Counted from the stretch's first letter, positions 22,985 through 34,117 are shown. The stretch: 64,000 nucleotides of DNA from Diadema setosum (GCA_033980235.1 CM067077.1:10454102-10518101), one strand, 5' to 3'. The notes: generated by a model from the sequence alone, not told the origin. Translations and numbers: made by a program.

Positions 22985-23484
22985 CTATCCATTCACCCCT
23001 TTCTAGTACATTCTGTAATTTTCTCCAACCTGGGGCCACATACCTGAACATACTAGCAAGTCCAAATTCCAGGAATCCTGGATGACTCACTGCCTAACTA
23101 TGTGCATAACATCATTGCCAAAATGAACTACCAATCACATTGGGCTACAGGGGCAGTGCCTCACTCAGCCAAACATGTAAGCACTTCCTAGAATTTTCTG
23201 GAATGGGTTAAATCATTCTAGATTGAGCGAGCTATAATGTATTTCCTGTCACATGCATACATGTACTGTAGCTACATTGTATACCACGTAGAAAATTCTC
23301 CACTGATCTGGTCAGCCTGTATGTACTATATCTATATCATATAGAATGTTCTCCATTAATCTGGTCCACCTGTGTACATACACATTAAAACAATTAACCA
23401 TGCATACAGCCTTGATACATGTACATAACTACTTGTGTGTACATTTGTGACAAAACAAACAGTAGAACCTTGAATATGAGACGC

Positions 23485-24664
23485 TTTTTATGCCTCCGCC
23501 ACGAAGTGGTGCCGGAGGCATTATGTTTTCGGGTTGTCCGTCCGTCCGTCCGTCCGTCCGTCCGTCCTTCCGTCCGTCTGTCCTTCCGTCCGTCCGTAAT
23601 GAATTTTGTGGACAAGGTAACTATCAAAACCTGTTGAGGTATCCTAATGAAACTTGGCATGTATGTGTATTAGGGGGTGAAGTTGTGCCTATCAACTTTT
23701 GGATGCACATGCTCAAGGTCAAAGGTCAAAAGGTCAAGGTCAAATACAAAAAATTTCACTATTTCCACCATTTCTATGGAATGCCTGAAGATATTTTCTT
23801 GAAACTTAGTGTATACATGTATTACCCAATTAAGATTCTCTGGTGAAAGTTTGGGTCATGAGGCCAAAGGTCAAAGGTCAAAAGGTCAAGTAAAAATATT
23901 AAAACTTCTTTTTTTTCTCCATACCTTGGAAAATTGTTCAAGGTATCTTCATGGAACATAGTATATACATATACTGGCTGGAAGTGATTATCTAGAGAAT
24001 GTAGGGTTCATGGGGTCAAAGGTCAGGGGTCAAAGGTCAAGTGCAACACTTCAAAATTTTACTATTTCCCTCCTATCATGCAATGCCAACAGGGTTATTT
24101 TTTTTACACTTGGTGTATTCATACATATGTAACCTAATAGAAATTCTCTGGAAAGTTTTTTTTTTTCTTCTTTTTTTGCCTCAAAGGTCAAAAGGTCAAA
24201 GATCAAGTGAAAGTGCTGAACTAACTTTTTCCTCCATATCTCGGAAGTGGCTCAAGTTATCTTGAAACTAAGTACATATTATGCATGTTCTACCTGAAAG
24301 TGATTATCTTATGAATTTTAGGGTCAAGGGCCAGATGAAAATGGTAACAATTTACTATTCAATTCAGAAATTGCACTTTTTCTCCACACCTGTACCTTGA
24401 AAATTACTCAATGCCTAAATGTATGAATGGGTCAAAGTCGAGTTAAAGTCCTTAAATCCCTAGATACATGCTCTCCTATTCATCCAATTAAACCTAGGTC
24501 AAGGAAGGTGAACATTCAACACATTTGTGACAAACTTGTCATTTCAATATTTTGCCAATTTTGTGAAAATGTAATCACACATTGTCCACATGTACTATCT
24601 AGACCTATTGGGAAAATCATGCATTATGGCGGAGGCATACCAGTCGCCAAAGCGACATTTCTAG
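23485..24664 (+). mobile_element. HINE/Helentron-like element B
   Basis: This is the best-preserved plus-strand copy: a T run, ATGCCTCCGCCACG and a hairpin, (CCGT)n at about 23540-23600, five or six AGGTCA blocks, then GGCGGAGGCATACCAGTCGC, stem-loop and TTTCTAG. The 5' and 3' blocks ATGCCTCCGCC/GGCGGAGGCAT are inverted repeats. Open frames through the microsatellite are low-complexity and not genes. Confidence 0.75.
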
Positions 24665-24949
24665 TTTTTATCTTAGTTCGGGCGAAGATGCTACATGAGA
24701 GGGATCGGGGTAGTCAGACGTTAATTTTGCACTGTTGACCGTGCTTGTTGCTCATGAAACCCGAAATCTCCCCCACCCCCTCGCTTTTGAAAACGTGGGC
24801 CTTGTGATCCTCTATCTAATCAATCGCAAGTTGGCCAAACTTTAAATCCAGCTTCGTAAAGGGACGGTATAGTATTGGTGGCTCTTAACTTTTTGTGAGT
24901 TACTTAGAAATCACTTATGAAATAGTACAGAGCATACTCTTGTAGAGGA
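24665..24949. other. Unassigned stretch before duplication copy 2
   Basis: No feature is seen. Confidence 0.5.
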
Positions 24950-25663
24950 ATTCAAAGTTTATTTGATGAAAATCGGTTTAGACGTGGCCGAGACATTAAA
25001 AAACAACAAAAAATAGAGCAAAGTAAAACAATGAGATTATATAAAGATGGGTACATTTATGAGGATATAGGCACCTTTATTGGATATCTTAGCCATTCCA
25101 AAACCAGATTTCATCAAATAAGCGTGTGAATTTCTTCTGGAATTACATTTTTAACAAACATTTCATAGGAAGTTTTCCTTTATCTCACCTAAAAATGCTA
25201 GAAACTTGAAGTTAGGTCTCAACCAAACTATACGATCCGTTTAAAAATAGACCAACGGCGATGAGAATGATGGAGTGGAAAAAAATGCAAAAATCAAGCT
25301 GTCTAAAAAGTGTAATAAATGAGGTTATTTTTATATTGATGCGAAATTGTGGTGTGTGAATGAACCCGTACATAGTCGTTGTGTGCCTGTCTCATAACAT
25401 GGCATCACATTGCAGGTTTCTTACACAATACCTATAGATCCACAACGGTATGCAGCTTCTGTGTAAGGCGCGATCGTGTATCCAGCCACTCTGAATATGG
25501 CTATTACGCGTGTGGCTGGATGATAAAGACACCTGCCTGTGTGTGTAAACACTGCAAATTTGGGCAAAACCCGCACCGGACATTCGCCAAATTTGATCTC
25601 AATAATTATATGATATTGACTGGCCCTGAGGGAGGTACCAGAAAATATTGCCCAAACTAAAAG

Positions 25664-25859
25664 CCTCGAGGTTTTCTAACTACGAGTGCGTCTTCACGGT
25701 CCCTAACTACAAGCTCTAACCTCGAAGTTTCCTAACTTCGAGGTTAAGGGCTCCCGTCTGAACGTAACTATAAGTTATAGTTACGTTCAGACGGGAGCCC
25801 TTAACCTCGAAGTTAGTTAGGGACCGTGAAGACGCACTCGTAGTTAGCAAACCTCGAGG
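25664..25859. repeat. 196-bp near-perfect palindrome
   Basis: The centre is the G at 25774 in GTAACTATAAGTTATAGTTAC. The arms share GACGGGAGCCC, ACCTCGAAGTTAG and GACGCACTCGTAG. The left arm has about 25 extra bases. Confidence 0.85.
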
Positions 25860-26538
25860 TTTGCTCGATGTTTCGAGCCACGAGAAATCTTATGGTTAGC
25901 GCTCTAACCACGAGCCGCGGGGGGTCCCCACTCGTAGTTAAGCACCGTTTGGACACAAAAAACAACGAACTCGAAGTTAAGAGTGACCTCGCCGTAAACT
26001 CCAGCCCCCACAATTTCCCTCTGCTTCCGGGTCAACCTCCCAAATGTACACCACAAATACACTACACGTGAAAAACCTATGACGCACGACACAACAACAT
26101 CATCTTTTCTTCCCATGCGCTTGATCTCTGAAACTGAACACGTCGAACTCGCTACTGTATTCTATATTCTCCGACGCTAAAAAAAAAAAATGTTTTCGAC
26201 GAATATTTTCATAAAGGCATAAAGTCATCAGTGCAGTGCTATCTCTGCATACCATGACAGAGAACAAGAGTACCTGTAAGCGAGTCCGACAGGGTTGAAC
26301 TAAAGAATAAAATAATAGACGCCTTGTTAGCAGTGTGTCCTCTGAAACTTCCGGTTTTGTGGTTTTAACATCGAGTGGGACCCACTCGTAGTTACGGGGG
26401 GCAGAAGCTTAACCTCGCGGTTTCGTAACCTCGAGGTTAAGATTCGTCGTGTGGACACACGTCGTAGTTAGGGGGCAAGAGCTAAACCTCGAGGTTTCCT
26501 AACCTCGAGGTTAGGGCCTGCCGTCTGAACGTAACTAT
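25762..26538. mobile_element. TIR element with AACCTCGAGGTT repeats
   Basis: The left end ATAGTTACGTTCAGACGG returns inverted at the right as CCGTCTGAACGTAACTAT. Several AACCTCGAGGTT/CTAACTACGAG motifs fill both ends. It is non-coding. The overlapping palindrome at 25664 suggests a second, truncated copy in head-to-head orientation. Confidence 0.65.
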
Positions 26539-26741
26539 TGTTTGACGCGTCGTGCTGCTGGAACTAGTGGAAGTGGTCGACCTTGTACATTTGTATGAAT
26601 TGATTTATCGGCGTTCTTCTGCGGTGCGTGTAATCGACACGCAGCGACGTCCTTGAATGTTTTCTCTTCGTGGTCGAACGGAATGTTTACATGAGGTGGG
26701 AAGAGAAGGAGTGGAATCTTTCTTCCCACCTCCCTGTTTTA

Positions 26742-26930
26742 CAGTGCACTCCCGTTATAACGAACACGCGGTTATAACAAAATTCTGGTTATAACGAAGT
26801 AAAAATTTGGGCTGCAATGTCATCCACTCTATGTACTTCTATCGTTTATTTGTTCGGTTATAACAAAATTCCGATATGACGAAAGAATAACTGCCGGTCC
26901 CGAGGATTTCGGTATAACGAGAGCCCACTG
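26742..26930. mobile_element. pogo/Tigger-like MITE with TA duplication
   Basis: The 189-bp element has TIRs CAGTGCACTCCCGTTATAAC and GTTATA...GGGCTCACTG-like (right end GAGAGCCCACTG) and is flanked by TA. It contains further CGGTTATAACAAAATTC motifs. TA target and CAGT ends fit Tc1/mariner-pogo derivatives. Confidence 0.75.
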
Positions 26931-27561
26931 TATATGTAAAACCCCGGATGCTCGTAATATGCTCTAATATCGCCCGCTGAACTCCCGACCCTGCAAAATT
27001 ACAACTGGAATTGCCTCGCAAAACTACCTCGTATAGGTAATATTTATATGATATTTTACGATAAAATGATTTAAGGCTTACAGCGTGAATTTTATGTCTT
27101 CACGTCTGCTCACGAGATAGACTTTTGCCAATGACAACCAGCTACCCACCTCCCATTGTGACATCTGACGTCTGTTGTCTGTCATCAGTTTTGTTGTCTA
27201 AATACATGTTCGTGGTTAAATTAAGGGGGGGGGGGTTAAATACCATGTCCCAGTTTTGATACGGAAATATTCAGTAGTACTCTACGTTTTTATCTCGTTC
27301 TTAATCGCGCTTTGCTTTTTTTTTGTGTGTGTGTTTGCGTATACCACAGGTGGACTGCAAGACAACTGGGTCCTCCTGAGTAGCGTCTGATCTCCAGCCG
27401 TGAACAAGCAAGATACTACTACTATAGGAATCCCATGGACAGTTTGATTCTCCTGACTTGCATGTTCTTTCGTGATTCGTGAGAACTTCGTGAGAAATTC
27501 GTGAGAAGCCCTCTTTTTCAAGGACTTTTAAGTTCCAGGAAGGGCCCACAAGATACCTAGT

Positions 27562-29520
27562 ATGGCTAAGTGTGAGGAAGATCCTGATGCTTTGTTTGAA
27601 GAAGCATGGAATCGCATTCCGAGTTTCTATGTTGGACAACGCTCCATTGATTGTCCAAGCACATTGATAATTTTATTGGAAGGCCAGCCCACGCAAGGCC
27701 CGTGGGATGCAAACAAAACATTAACTAAGCAGAATGTCTTAGCGGAAGACGACGCATCACCCCTCGCGAAGGCGACAACGGAAACGAATGGCGGAAATCG
27801 TTCGAAGACAACGCAACAAGGTTCAAGTGATAACAATACATCCTCAGCTCAACTCGCGACAGAAAACCGTGCATGTCCCGATTCCTGGACAGATGAAACT
27901 AGTGTCAAAGTTGAGAGTACCGAGGTCCAAGATCTTGGTGAAATAAAAGAAGGATTCGATGTCTTTGAGGTGAAATACGAACCAGAAGGCGATTCAAACG
28001 ATTTCTACGCCGAAAAACATCATGTGCTAAATATTAGTGAAGACACGTCAAAATCTCCTGGCCAACAACCAACGACAAATGGTGCAGGAACAACCTCGCG
28101 CGCACACTTGTTCAGGGCGGTCAGAGCTAACAAAAAGCCTGATGTATATGTGGAAGGGCCAGACGTGGAAGAGCCAAACGTGGAAGAGCCACATACACCA
28201 TCGAGTGAGATGGGTGAGGAAATGAAAAGCCCTCAACAAGATCGAGGGAATATCAAGAGTATCGTGAGAGAAAGAAAGAAATTGAAGAAGAAAGAAGAAA
28301 GCAAAAGGAAAAATATTGAAAATGTATATGTGGAAGAGCCAGACGTAGAAGAGCCACATACACCACCGAGTGAGATGCGTGAGGAAATGGAAAGCAATGA
28401 GCAAGATCGAGCGAATATCAAGAGTATCGTGAGAGAAAGAAACAAATTGAGGAAGAAAGAAGAAATCAAAAAGAAAAATGTGGAAAATTTACACCTCAAA
28501 GAACCTTTGTGTCTCGATGATAACAACGACTTTTATCAAAGCTTAAAAAGGTACCAATCAAGGGGAAAGTATACGGATGTTTGCATAGATAAAGTGCGAG
28601 ACAATGTTGAAAGAGTGGTAATCGACAAAAAGAAACACTATAGGTGTAAGTTATGTCTTAAGATTTTTCCCTGCATAGATTCCATCATCGTACATGCCTG
28701 GTGGCATGTCAAAGGAACCTACTTCGTTTGTGACAAATGCGGGCGGAAATTTGGCACCAAATTCAGTTATGACGTTCACAGAGAATTTCACACACAGGGA
28801 CTGTGGAGAGAAATCCCTGGTCCAGGCAGCCGCCTTTACACGTGTTCAATGTGTCACAAGTTCTTTCCCACCAACGCTTTGTTGTCATCCCACAAAATAA
28901 CTCACACAGAAGAATCCCCTTTCCAATGTGGCATTTGCGACGAAAGTTTTCGGAACGCGGGGCTACGCAATAGGCACGAATTTAAAACACATCAAAAGGC
29001 TAGGAGGAAACGGGACTGTTCCGTTTGTGGTCAAGTACTCAGCTCTAAAAAATCGCTTGATTGTCACATGAGAAAACACAAGTACTACAAGGCAGATCTG
29101 GAACTATTCGCTTGTGACAAGTGCTCGGAAACCTTTCGTTCTGAAAGCAAACTTGTTGATCACTTGAAGGCGCGTCATCCATTCCGTCCTTTCAGTGCAA
29201 CGTGCGAAAAGTGTGGTCGCAGCTTCTGCCTACCTTGCAATCTCACGCAGCATCAACGGGTCTGCACCGCCGACAAACCTAGAAAATACAGTTGCAAGAC
29301 GTGCGGTAAAGAGTTTGCCACGAGTATGGCGGTGACCCGTCACAAAAAGATCCATTCCGATGCTCGCCCGTTCAAATGTCGACACTGCGACATGACTTTT
29401 AAATATTCCGATACGAGACATCGGCATGAGATTCTCCATTTCAAGGATGGCGAGTTTCGTGACGTTAAGCGACATACGTGGAAGGTTAGCCACGGAAAGG
29501 ATGGGAGACAACTTCGCTAG
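27562..29520 (+). CDS. C2H2 zinc-finger protein, paralogue 2 (652 aa)
   Basis: This is an intact single-exon paralogue of the gene at 1695. The ATG at 27562 (A at -3, G at +4) is the first in the frame, and the upstream 5' flank also aligns. Acidic N-terminus 1-194; charged module twice (195-254, slightly longer because of an inserted EEPNV-type repeat, and 255-309); nine fingers shifted by 8 residues from paralogue 1: C362-H382, C390-H410, C428-H448, C456-H477, C486-H506, C518-H539, C548-C568 (C2HC), C578-H598 and C606-H626. Relative to paralogue 1 the contact positions of fingers 1, 2 and 4 are changed, while residues from about 471 to the end are identical. Probably nuclear and DNA-binding. 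No effector domain is recognised and the target is unknown. Confidence 0.88.
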   Translation: MAKCEEDPDALFEEAWNRIPSFYVGQRSIDCPSTLIILLEGQPTQGPWDANKTLTKQNVLAEDDASPLAKATTETNGGNRSKTTQQGSSDNNTSSAQLATENRACPDSWTDETSVKVESTEVQDLGEIKEGFDVFEVKYEPEGDSNDFYAEKHHVLNISEDTSKSPGQQPTTNGAGTTSRAHLFRAVRANKKPDVYVEGPDVEEPNVEEPHTPSSEMGEEMKSPQQDRGNIKSIVRERKKLKKKEESKRKNIENVYVEEPDVEEPHTPPSEMREEMESNEQDRANIKSIVRERNKLRKKEEIKKKNVENLHLKEPLCLDDNNDFYQSLKRYQSRGKYTDVCIDKVRDNVERVVIDKKKHYRCKLCLKIFPCIDSIIVHAWWHVKGTYFVCDKCGRKFGTKFSYDVHREFHTQGLWREIPGPGSRLYTCSMCHKFFPTNALLSSHKITHTEESPFQCGICDESFRNAGLRNRHEFKTHQKARRKRDCSVCGQVLSSKKSLDCHMRKHKYYKADLELFACDKCSETFRSESKLVDHLKARHPFRPFSATCEKCGRSFCLPCNLTQHQRVCTADKPRKYSCKTCGKEFATSMAVTRHKKIHSDARPFKCRHCDMTFKYSDTRHRHEILHFKDGEFRDVKRHTWKVSHGKDGRQLR

Positions 29521-29724
29521 ATAAACATGTACGGTTCCAAGCTAAGTCGGCGGCTAAGGACTGATTGGAAAAAGGCTGCATTTTATGTGTTGACTGAACT
29601 CGACATATCGATACAGTAACAAGTTACTTTTCTAAAAATATAATTCTGCACTTGGTACTCGAGAATCAGATAGAATATTGCTTCAACGCATCGAAATCTA
29701 TTACACTTTGTGTTTGACATGCTG

Positions 29725-29841
29725 TGGATAAGACTCTTGACTCCCAATCTGAGGACCTGAGTTCGACTCCGGTCCAGTGCGTACGTCCTTAGACAAGATG
29801 TTTTTACTCACCGTATCCCTCTCGACCCATGTACAAGAAGG
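29725..29841 (+). mobile_element. SINE head, truncated by the next element
   Basis: It matches 3837-3950 including the box-B-like GAGTTCGACTCC. It breaks at ACAAGAAGG where the element at 29842 begins. Confidence 0.6.
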
Positions 29842-29930
29842 CAGGCCCGTAGCCAGGATTTTTCAAGGGGGGGGGGGGTGCGGTCACTAAAAAAACGGAC
29901 CTTCGGTACCAATTCCAATGATGACACCTA

Positions 29931-29970
29931 CACACACACACACACACACACAGTATATATATATATATAT
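29931..29970. repeat. (CA)n(TA)n microsatellite
   Basis: About 10 CA and 9 TA dinucleotides inside the TIR element. Confidence 0.9.
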
Positions 29971-30731
29971 TCTTTGGACGACCGAACTACAAAAGTTGTA
30001 TAAGAATTTGCGCGCGAAGCGCGCCGCAAAATGTGAATTTTGACTGTTTTAATGACGTTTTAAAGTCTCGAGGAAATTTGTATTTTTGTCTGTTGCATGC
30101 AATCGCGTTACGGTATTTCATCTCATAGGAAATAGTAAAAACTCATTTTGCCAGAAGTTGCAAAGTTTAATTGTGTTCGAGACTCTGCGCGCGTAGCGCA
30201 CTGCAAAATTGAGAATAGTGATTTTCCTGGTGTTGTTTTAACTTTTATTTTTTCTATTGTATACCCGCGTTAGCAGGCCTGAAGCCTGGTATGCGAGTTT
30301 GTCAAAAACGAAAATAAATAAGAAAATTTTTAAAACAAAATGAATTGTAAATGTGAACCATTTATATTTTGCCTCCTTGTGGTAGGATATTTTCAGCATT
30401 TCCGAACTTTCAAATAATCACTTTTTTGATTTAATGATATTAAAGGTAGTAGATCCGATTCGCAAACATCTCCAATATCAGTCAAATGTCATATTAACCA
30501 TCATGCTAAGAAGGTTTTCTTTGTGAAATTTGGAGGTCAGTGAAATTCAAAAATTAAACATCCGTTAGCCATTAGAAGAAGTTGAGTGCAAATTCAGACC
30601 TCAGGCTTAGTGCTCAGATGTTTTCCTATTTGATTTAATCTGTCTTAATGTGCACACTAAGATACATACTGGAACGGTTATTTCTTATTTATTAAATTAT
30701 AGTAGCATATTTGGTTACTAGCTGTCTCTAG

Positions 30732-31605
30732 GCATTTTCGAATTTGGGCTGCAAAGAGATCCACTACCTTTACGTTAGAAGAGAGATAAGTAAATAATGA
30801 TAAAATAAACAAACAAAAGAATGAGTTTCTTTTGTAATACTATCTGACAAACTTTTTACTTTACCATTTTACTTCATAGCTCAGCACTTTCCATTCTCTC
30901 TCATACCCTCTTACCCATTACATTAAAATGAAATACAACTAAAATGAGTTTCCGTGCCTGCATAATACTCTTTGGAAATTATAAGTGAAAATGTTCTTAG
31001 GTTTTGGCTCACTTTAAAATGAAAACCAATAGAACTGTCACAACATGAGAAAATGTATAAGTAATAATCAACACTACATTTCCGAATTTGGCCTGCAAAG
31101 AAATCCGCTACCTGTAAGTTAGAAAAGAGATTAGTAAATAATGATAAAATAAACAACAAAAAAGAATGAGTTTCTACCGCCGTATCCAGAACAGAGCCTG
31201 AAACGGTGCAGGCTCAAGAAATCGTTTGTACTATAATACGTCTTGAAGTACTGTGTGATACTGTTGACTCAGACTTCTACAAAGCTGTAAGTGAGAATTG
31301 TTATCCAATCCGACTCATTACCTGAGATATTTATGAAAATATATCAATAAAGAATGTAAATTAAATAACGATGCGTCACAATGCAGTCTAACGCTCTCAC
31401 AATGCTATCATACATAGGGTTTTTCACTGACCGTTTTACTCCGGAGCTCTTGCAATATTCAGGCTTTTGTAATACTATCTGACAAACTTTTTACTTTACC
31501 ATTTTACTTCATAGCTCAGCACTTTCCATTCTCTCTCATACCCTCTTACCCATTACATTTAAATGAAATACAACTAAAATGAGTTTGCGTGCCTGCATAA
31601 TGTAC
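30732..31605 (+). repeat. Internal direct duplication in the TIR element
   Basis: The 30732-30966 text recurs in pieces at 31080-31170 and 31461-31602 (for example CTCAGCACTTTCCATTCTCT). Spacing differs between the pieces. Confidence 0.75.
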
Positions 31606-32155
31606 AATATCTTTGTGAGACGTAGATATAAAATGTCTCAGGTTTTCGATTATAGTAATTTCGAGGAAATTTCTTTAATTTTTATCATATATGTAAACTT
31701 GAGGCTATTAGATTTTCATCCACTTACCTCTGTTTCTGTGAAAAAATGCAAGTGTCAACCTCAATGTCATCCACGAATCGCACGTACTCGGGCGGCCAGT
31801 GGAAAAAAAAAAACACCGGTCACACGCGCCAAGGGCCATGGCATGCAGTGCCAATATAATAATAGCTCGCACAAATTGATACATAATACTGTATTTGTGT
31901 TTGTGTGCATGGGGACGATCCGATGGTTCATACAACAAAAGGGTTTCGTACAATTATTTTTAACATTGTTAAACGTACTCTTCCACATTTACGTAGCATA
32001 TAATGTGTCTTTATATTTATTTGGATTGTTATCTTGAGAATTGCTAAAAACCGTTATTATGAAAAAGTGGACCTTTCAGAATTTGGGGGGGGGGGGGTGC
32101 GTACGCACCCGACGCACCCCCCCCCCCCCCCCCCCCCCCCCTGGCTACGGGCCTG

Positions 32156-33320
32156 CTGATGGGTACTACTTCCATTGCAAAAGAAATTAGCCACGGCCCT
32201 TTTCAGCTGAATGAAACTAATGTGTGTGTGTGTGTGTATGTGTGTGTATGTGGAGATGGGGGGGGGGGGCACTTTGGGGCTACTGTCTGGGGCCCCGTAT
32301 ATACAGGATAAAATAACTGGCTTTGGTGCTTTGGATATCCCTGATGGGTACTATATACTTCCATTGAAAAAGAAATTAGCCGTGACCATTTTTGGCTGAA
32401 TGAAACTAATGTGTGTGTGTGTATGCCGGAGAGGGGGGGGGGGGGGGGGGGGTACTCCTTTGGGGATACTGTCCGGGGCCCCGTACTGGATAAAATAGCG
32501 GGCTTTGGTGTTTTTGATATCTCTGATGGGTACTCCTTCCAGTGCAAAAGAAATTAGCCGTGACTCTTCTCAGCTGCACGAATAAAATCAATGTTTGTGT
32601 GTGTTTGTACGTATGCCCTATGGGGGTGAGGCACTTTGGGGCTATACTGTCTGGGGCCCCGTTTAGGATAAAATAGCTGGCATTGGTGTTTTTATATCTC
32701 TGATGGGAACTACTTCCATTGCAAAAGAAATTAGCCGTGACTCTTTTCAACTGAATAAAATCAATGTTTGTGTGTGTTTGTACGTAAGGCCTATGGGGGT
32801 GGGGCCCTTTGGGGCTACTGTCTGGGGCCCCGTACAGGATAAAATAGCTGGCATTGGTGTTTTGGATATCTCTGATGGGAACTTCTTCCATTTCAAAAGA
32901 AATTAGCCGTGACCCTTTTCAGCTGAATAACACCATATTTGTGGGGCCCTTTGGGGCTACTGTCTGGGGCCCCGTACAGGATAAAATAGCTGGCATTGCT
33001 GTTTTCATGATAAGTACACCCAAAGGGACAATATCCACCAACTTTTGTTCGTGACCCCGTACAGGATAAAATAGCTGGCATTGCTGTTTTCATGATAAGT
33101 ACACCCAAAGGGACAATATCCACCAACTTTTGTTCGTGACCCCCTTCGGCTGAATAAATCCATTTTTCTGGGTCCCATTTTGTGGTCCCTAGGCTTACGG
33201 TACAGGATGTGACTTGCCAGCAATTCATTTTATTGACCCTTGGCCACATCCTTATACGATGAGACCATTAAAAAGTGTGACCCTTTTCAGCTGAATAAAT
33301 CTTCTGGGCCCCCGGTAGTA
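32156..33320 (+). repeat. 172-185-bp tandem minisatellite
   Basis: Units start with CTGATGGG at about 32156, 32341, 32523, 32700 and 32872. Each contains AAAAGAAATTAGCCGTGAC, a TG repeat or G run, and GGGGCTACTGTCTGGGGCCCC. Towards the right the unit degenerates into an 82-bp tandem pair (32976-33140). Open frames through it are repeat artefacts. Confidence 0.85.
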
Positions 33321-33375
33321 ATTTCTTTCGTTCTGAAGCGACCGCCGATTGGATCAAAAGAGTTCGCCAACGGTT

Positions 33376-34117
33376 TCGAGCATACGGGGGGGGGGGGGGG
33401 GGGGCAAAAAACAAATCAAAAAAAGACAAGAACAAAACGTAATGATGACGCGGAAATATAAACATTTCGGCTCACTCGCGCGTACTAATTTAGAGTATTT
33501 TTTCAAGTCATCAGATTGTTGGTATAAATCGTTATGAGGCCGTTACTATATCTTGATTGGAATCGTAAGATTTAATAAGCAAAAAGTGACAAGAATTCCA
33601 TATTTTGTAAGCTGAAATATAAAAAGTTTCGACTCGCTCGCTGCGCTCGCCAAAATTTATCCCCAAAAAGGGAAAAGAGATAAGAATAAAACGTGATGAT
33701 GACGCTAAAATAAACAAATTTCAGCTCACTCGCGCGTACTAATTTAGAGTATTTTTTTTTTTTAAGTCCTCGGTTTGTTGGTATAAATCGTTATCTACAA
33801 GGCCGTCACTATATCTTGATTAGAATTGTAGGATTATTTCAATAAGCAAAAAATGACAAGAATTCCATGTTTTGTAAGCTGAAATACAAACATTTTCGGC
33901 TCGCTCGCTGCGCTCGGTCGCCAAAATTTATCAAAATTTATTACATTTAAATCACCCTCAAAAAGACCCCTCTTAAGTGCTTGAAAAAGCATATCATGTG
34001 GACTTTTTTAAAGTCCCTACCGGGATGGGGTTGGAGTTGAACACTAATCGTTTTCAGAAATTAGGGCGCAATTTTCGCGCTTGCCCCGGGCGCCGTTTTC
34101 CCTAGATACGCCACTGG
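33376..34117 (-). mobile_element. Element with 255-bp tandem pair and CAGTGGCGTATCTAGGG end
   Basis: Two units of about 255 bp (33425-33680, 33681-33940) share CTCACTCGCGCGTACTAATT and CTCGCTGCGCTCG. The right end reads CCCTAGATACGCCACTGG, that is, CAGTGGCGTATCTAGGG on the minus strand. The left end is unclear. Confidence 0.55.

Larger units (their letters stand above)
22340..23452 (-). mobile_element. Solo LTR, minus strand
   Basis: On the minus strand the segment begins TGTCACAAATG and ends GGTCGTAACA. AAAC flanks both sides, a 4-bp target duplication. In the same orientation there is a TATATAAG box (plus 22977-22984) in the U3 position and an AATAAA signal (plus 22405-22410) about 65 bp before the 3' end. 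No internal retroelement genes lie on either side, so this is a recombined solo LTR, compatible with Ty3/gypsy or BEL. The family is not identified. Confidence 0.65.
24950..29845 (+). repeat. Segmental duplication, copy 2
   Basis: Blocks 24950-25617 and 27044-29845 match 465-1155 and 1145-3951. The intervening 25618-27043 is absent from copy 1 and is bounded on both sides by TTATATGATATT, which could be a target duplication or the ancestral sequence. Part of that interval (a pogo-like MITE) also has a counterpart upstream of paralogue 3, so loss from copy 1 is possible too. Confidence 0.8.
29842..32155. mobile_element. 2.3-kb TIR element (CAGGCCCGTAGCCAGG ends)
   Basis: Left CAGGCCCGTAGCCAGG and right CTGGCTACGGGCCTG are inverted ends, each followed inward by a G or C run and TGCG. 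The interior is AT-rich with GCGCGCGAAGCGCGC motifs and a direct duplication of about 140 bp (30825-30966 and 31461-31602). No transposase frame. No clear target duplication is found, because the right flank is a different repeat. Confidence 0.65.

Noticed and set aside
31579..32037. 152-codon open frame inside the TIR element
   Set aside because: It overlaps an internal direct duplication of the element and an A run; the composition is not protein-like and there is no transposase motif.
32406..32891. 161-codon minus-strand frame with repeated peptide blocks
   Set aside because: The repetition follows the 172-185-bp minisatellite; frame continuity is a by-product of unit lengths.
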